Shown: positions 61,314 to 64,000 of the stretch, piece after piece | Layout of the letters: the number at the start of each line of letters is the position of its first letter | Numbering within the stretch: the stretch's first letter is position 1 | From: CBDCVD01 sp965224015 | GTDB lineage: Bacteria > Pseudomonadota > Alphaproteobacteria > Rhizobiales > CBDCVD01 | Direction of reading: 5' to 3' | Length of the DNA: 64,000 bases | Assembly (NCBI GenBank): GCA_965224015.1 | Contig: OZ245032.1 | Span: forward strand, 1,364,001-1,428,000 | Position numbers and translations under genes: made by a program | Notes under the pieces: generated by a model | Databases searched by the model: none | Told to the model about the DNA's origin: nothing | What the model saw: only the letters and a program-made list of their open reading frames with translations

Positions 61314-62606
61314 CTATAGATTTCTCAGATAACGTTCGGTCTCCCTAGGGGTTACCTGGGCGGCGATGAAATCCTGCTCGCGCTCAGCTTGCTGGAGAAG
61401 AATCTCCAATCCCTCATTTCCGCACACCTCCCGCATAAACGCAGACCCCCGCGCGCGCGCAATCGCGTCCCTGAGGTCGGCGGGCAACGCCTCCGCCTCT
61501 GCCTCATAGCCATTACCGACAGTCATCGGCGGCGGCTCCATGGATTTCTCGATGCCGTCAAGCCCCGCGGCGATCTCGCAGGCCAGCAGATAATAGGGGT
61601 TGCAATCGGCCGAACCGTCGCGCTTTTCAATCCTCACGGCACTCGGCGAACCTTCCAGGACCCGCAGGCCCACGGTGCGGTTGTCAATCCCCCACGTGGC
61701 GTTGATGGGACAAAACGTGTAGGGCTGACGACGCCGATAGGCGTTTGGCGTGGTCGCCCCCGCGATGGTCATCTCTACCATGCGCGTTTGCAGACCGGCA
61801 AGAAAGTGCCTGCCAAGGGGCGACAGTTTGCCCTCATGCGAGAACACATTCTCCTTGTCGCGCCACAGGGAATAGTGGGTGTGAAACCCACTACCCGAGC
61901 GCTCAAAGAACGGCTTGGCCATAAAAGTCGCCAAAAGCCCGTGCTGCTCAGCCAACTGCTTGACAAGGGTGCGAAACATGATCACCCGATCCGCCGCCAC
62001 AAGCGCTTCGTCGTAACGGATGTTCACCTCCACCTGACCCGCGGCATATTCCGGATTGGATTGCTCAATGGGAATACCCGCATCGTTGATATGCTGACGA
62101 ATGGGACCGAGTACATGTTCAAAGGCCGCCGCGCGCACCAGCGAATAAACCTGAATGCCCTTATCAACAGGCTGCCCGGTATCAGGATCAAGCAGATAGA
62201 ACTCCAGTTCCGTGCCAACCTTGACCTCAAAACCAAGCGCTGAAGCGCGAGCCACCTGGCGCACCAGAGCATTGCGTGGATCAATAGGAACCGGTTGGTG
62301 ATCCATCCCCTCCGTGCGCCCCATGCAAATCGCAACCCCAGGCTCAAACGCAAGCGCAACAGGACGTGCGTTGGGAAAAACATGCATGTCCGGATAACCC
62401 GTGTCGAAATTGACGTAAGGGGTGTCCCAAACGTCACACGTCATATCCATTGCTAGCAATGAGATCGACAAGGCGCAGCCATGGGCGCAAATCGCATCCC
62501 AATGGGTGGCCGGAATGCGCTTGCCGCGCATAATCCCGTTCATGTCCCCCACCCCAAGGGCCACCGTGTGTACCGCCTCCGGCAGAGCAAATTCGGAACT
62601 GCTCAC
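61314..62606 (-). CDS. Glutamine synthetase-family ligase (PuuA/GlnT-like)
   Basis: A 430-aa ATP-dependent gamma-glutamyl ligase. The catalytic beta-grasp is complete: GTELEFYLLD (metal Glu), NPEYAAGQVEVNIRYDE, FMAKPFFERSGSGFHTHYSLW (Lys and His), and NRTVGLRVL with SAVRIEKRDGSADCNPYYLLA. Relatives join glutamate to ammonia, polyamines or methylamine (gamma-glutamylmethylamide synthetase). No adenylylation-loop Tyr motif is evident. The substrate is undecided; the length and N-terminus (GVGDMNGIMRGKRIPA) suggest the non-GlnA group. Confidence 0.88.
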   Translation of the reverse strand: MSSSEFALPEAVHTVALGVGDMNGIMRGKRIPATHWDAICAHGCALSISLLAMDMTCDVWDTPYVNFDTGYPDMHVFPNARPVALAFEPGVAICMGRTEGMDHQPVPIDPRNALVRQVARASALGFEVKVGTELEFYLLDPDTGQPVDKGIQVYSLVRAAAFEHVLGPIRQHINDAGIPIEQSNPEYAAGQVEVNIRYDEALVAADRVIMFRTLVKQLAEQHGLLATFMAKPFFERSGSGFHTHYSLWRDKENVFSHEGKLSPLGRHFLAGLQTRMVEMTIAGATTPNAYRRRQPYTFCPINATWGIDNRTVGLRVLEGSPSAVRIEKRDGSADCNPYYLLACEIAAGLDGIEKSMEPPPMTVGNGYEAEAEALPADLRDAIARARGSAFMREVCGNEGLEILLQQAEREQDFIAAQVTPRETERYLRNL

Positions 62607-62624
62607 TGACTGACTCCGTGTCTA

Positions 62625-62770
62625 GATCAGCATGGCGTTAGCTGTACCCATTTTGCCCACTTTGCCAAGGGTAAAGCTAACGCCATAAAGCTGATCGCCC
62701 TCTAAATCTATAGCAAAATGCGAGGAAAATACGAAGTGCCCATGCTTCTAATTAAGCGCATTTTGCTATA
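62625..62770. repeat. Composite D-C repeat
   Basis: D at 62625-62696 (gatcagcatggcgttagct to gctgatc) joined by gccctctaaat to C at 62708-62770 (ctatagcaaaatgcg to gcgcattttgctata). It runs upstream of the glutamine synthetase-like gene. Confidence 0.88.
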
Positions 62771-62805
62771 GAGCGTGTCATGTCTCAATAGACGTTTGCA
62801 TTTGT
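62771..62805 (+). mobile_element. Family B left end
   Basis: GAGCGTGTCATGTCTCAATA follows the TA that is also the outer end of C (62769-62770). It is truncated after about 35 bp. The B end shares its TA with the C end, suggesting insertion at C. Confidence 0.65.
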
Positions 62806-62865
62806 AGCACGTACTCTCATACGCGCATATTTAAATTCAATGCATACGAGTCCAGAACGGAATTT

Positions 62866-63864
62866 TCAAGCGTAGAAGGCCATAAGCTGTTGAATATCCT
62901 CAATGGCTCTTGAGGTGGTCTCATAGCCGATGGAGATCATTTCTTTGGCAAGATGAAAATCGAACATGCCAATATGCCCCAGACGCGGGGCGATAAACAG
63001 ATCCGGCGGATCCCCGGCAAGACGCGAGCGCGTAATGCGATCCTGGGTAATATTGATGACGTCGACCATCACCTGAGACATGCCCGGGCGCCCCTTGCGG
63101 GCGCCAAACAATTGCCGCAACACCATGGTGCGCGCGCTTGTGGTTTCCCCGTCGTCACTGTTGATGTCTTCTTCGTCGCCCGCCTCGGCTTCAAAGGGCT
63201 CAACCACGGTGGCCCCGTTGATAATGTCGGCGTCAAGGCGCACCGCGAGAACCAACCGTGCCCCCTTGGCGCGGCACACGGATACGGGCACCGGATTAAC
63301 AACCGCCCCATCGATGAGCCAGCGCCCTCCCAGCTCCACCGGCGTAAACACGCCAGGGACCGCAAATGAAGCGCGAATCGCCGGTGCCATCGCCCCGCTA
63401 GAAAGCCACGCCTCATGGCCCGTGCCCAATTCGGTGGCCACGCAGATAAAGTCCCGTTCCAGGCTCTCGATAGTGTATTCGGCAAGGGCCTCGTCAAGAA
63501 GACGCAGCAAACGATCACCGGCCAGAAGACCACTTCCGGTAAAGCTGAAATCCATGAGGCGGAACATGCGCGTGCGTGTCAAAGACCGCGCAAACGCCTC
63601 AATCTCGTCAAGCTTGCCCGCGCAATAGCAACCCCCAACAACCGCACCAATGGAGGTGCCGACCACATAGTCGGGCTCGATCCCCGCCGCCATAAAGGCG
63701 CGCAATATGCCAATATGGGCCCAGCCCCGCGCAACCCCGCCTCCGAGCGCCAAGCCTATTGTCAAAGGGGAGCGCGGCGATGGGTGTGAACCTGGCGGGG
63801 ACGGGGATGGTCTATCGCCGGGCACCGAAACGGAAGGAACTGAGGTGTTTGCGGGGTGATCCAT
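62866..63864 (-). CDS. Patatin-like phospholipase (RssA type)
   Basis: A 332-aa serine lipase. The oxyanion loop GLALGGGVARGWAHIGIL, the nucleophile elbow VVGTSIGAVVGG, and the catalytic Asp in LIDGAVVNPVPV form the Ser-Asp dyad. The first 30 residues are Pro/Ser-rich and disordered. A 30-residue acidic insert (EAEAGDEEDINSDDGE) occurs near residue 210. The start at 63864 has GGAGAGG upstream. The substrate is unknown. Confidence 0.92.
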   Translation of the reverse strand: MDHPANTSVPSVSVPGDRPSPSPPGSHPSPRSPLTIGLALGGGVARGWAHIGILRAFMAAGIEPDYVVGTSIGAVVGGCYCAGKLDEIEAFARSLTRTRMFRLMDFSFTGSGLLAGDRLLRLLDEALAEYTIESLERDFICVATELGTGHEAWLSSGAMAPAIRASFAVPGVFTPVELGGRWLIDGAVVNPVPVSVCRAKGARLVLAVRLDADIINGATVVEPFEAEAGDEEDINSDDGETTSARTMVLRQLFGARKGRPGMSQVMVDVINITQDRITRSRLAGDPPDLFIAPRLGHIGMFDFHLAKEMISIGYETTSRAIEDIQQLMAFYA

Positions 63865-64000
63865 TCCGCCTCTCCCGAGGGCACAACCGCGTGTTCCAGC
63901 TTGTGGCTTGGGTGGATCGTACACGGCAAATCGGACTCTTGCTTAAAACAAAGCATAAGGGAAAGACATTAAACAAATTGTAATTTAAGATTGTGTTCAT
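63865..64000. other. Right window edge, upstream of the patatin-like gene
   Basis: 136 bp with no gene. The last 50 bp are AT-rich (taaacaaattgtaatttaag) and may hold a promoter for the patatin-like gene. Confidence 0.4.

Overview
The window is chromosomal DNA of an alphaproteobacterium. The evidence is a SciP/DUF1153 cell-cycle regulator, the sucCD-sucAB-lpd block, the ruvCAB-ybgC-tolQRAB order, a GTA-type DUF2793 protein and an alphaproteobacterial style of rib/nus/thiL cluster. Base composition is moderately GC-rich. A Rhodospirillales-like lineage is my best guess, but gene order alone does not prove it. No rRNA, tRNA, CRISPR array, transposase or prophage was found.

Layout. 1-7.7 kb: TCA-cycle operon (end of sucC, then sucD, sucA, sucB, lpd). 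8.1-12 kb, minus strand: ribD-ribE-ribH-nusB-thiL. 12.4-18 kb: a Wzz-type protein with a degenerate kinase domain, rsfS, a K+/H+ antiporter and a DUF2793 protein. 18.1-27.4 kb: yebC, ruvC-ruvA-ruvB-ybgC, an inverted EamA transporter, then tolQ-tolR-tolA-tolB without pal. 27.4-29.6 kb, minus strand: a lipid A-type acyltransferase, xthA and erpA. 29.8-40.6 kb: dgt, argS, a very acidic SPOR protein, nagZ-scpA-scpB, pdxJ and eda. 41-47.5 kb: an EAL phosphodiesterase, trxA, a repeat-rich 1.3-kb stretch, a cytochrome P460-like protein, sciP and malyl-CoA lyase. 48.2-55 kb, minus strand: a formate operon (fdsB, isochorismatase-like hydrolase, fdsA, fhs). 55.4-59.5 kb: mtaB-ftsY-rimM-trmD and a small conserved-looking protein. 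59.5-64 kb: a noncoding stretch with a strong three-stem fold, a LOG-family protein, a glutamine synthetase-like ligase and a patatin-like phospholipase.

The most distinctive feature is a set of short, non-coding, terminally inverted elements in the spacers, called families A-D here. A is a 107-bp element with TAATACC/GGTATTA ends: seven intact copies, one interrupted copy and several fragments. B has GAGCGTGTCA(G/T)G ends beside a TA dinucleotide, as in IS630/Tc1-type MITEs. C is a 62-66-bp palindrome with ctatagcaaaatgc ends. D is a 64-72-bp palindrome with gatcagc/gctgatc ends, often joined to C as a composite of about 140 bp. One A copy is split by a 274-bp B copy with a duplicated TA, which amounts to a natural insertion experiment. 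No copy interrupts a gene, but many sit exactly on gene ends, and B ends supply the stop codons of several genes. No transposase is present, so any mobilisation must act in trans.

Functional links: 2-oxoglutarate to succinate (suc/lpd), riboflavin and thiamine cofactor supply, envelope integrity (Tol, SPOR, NagZ, acyltransferase), DNA repair (Ruv, XthA), and one-carbon metabolism (formate dehydrogenase, formyl-THF ligase and malyl-CoA lyase within 8.5 kb).
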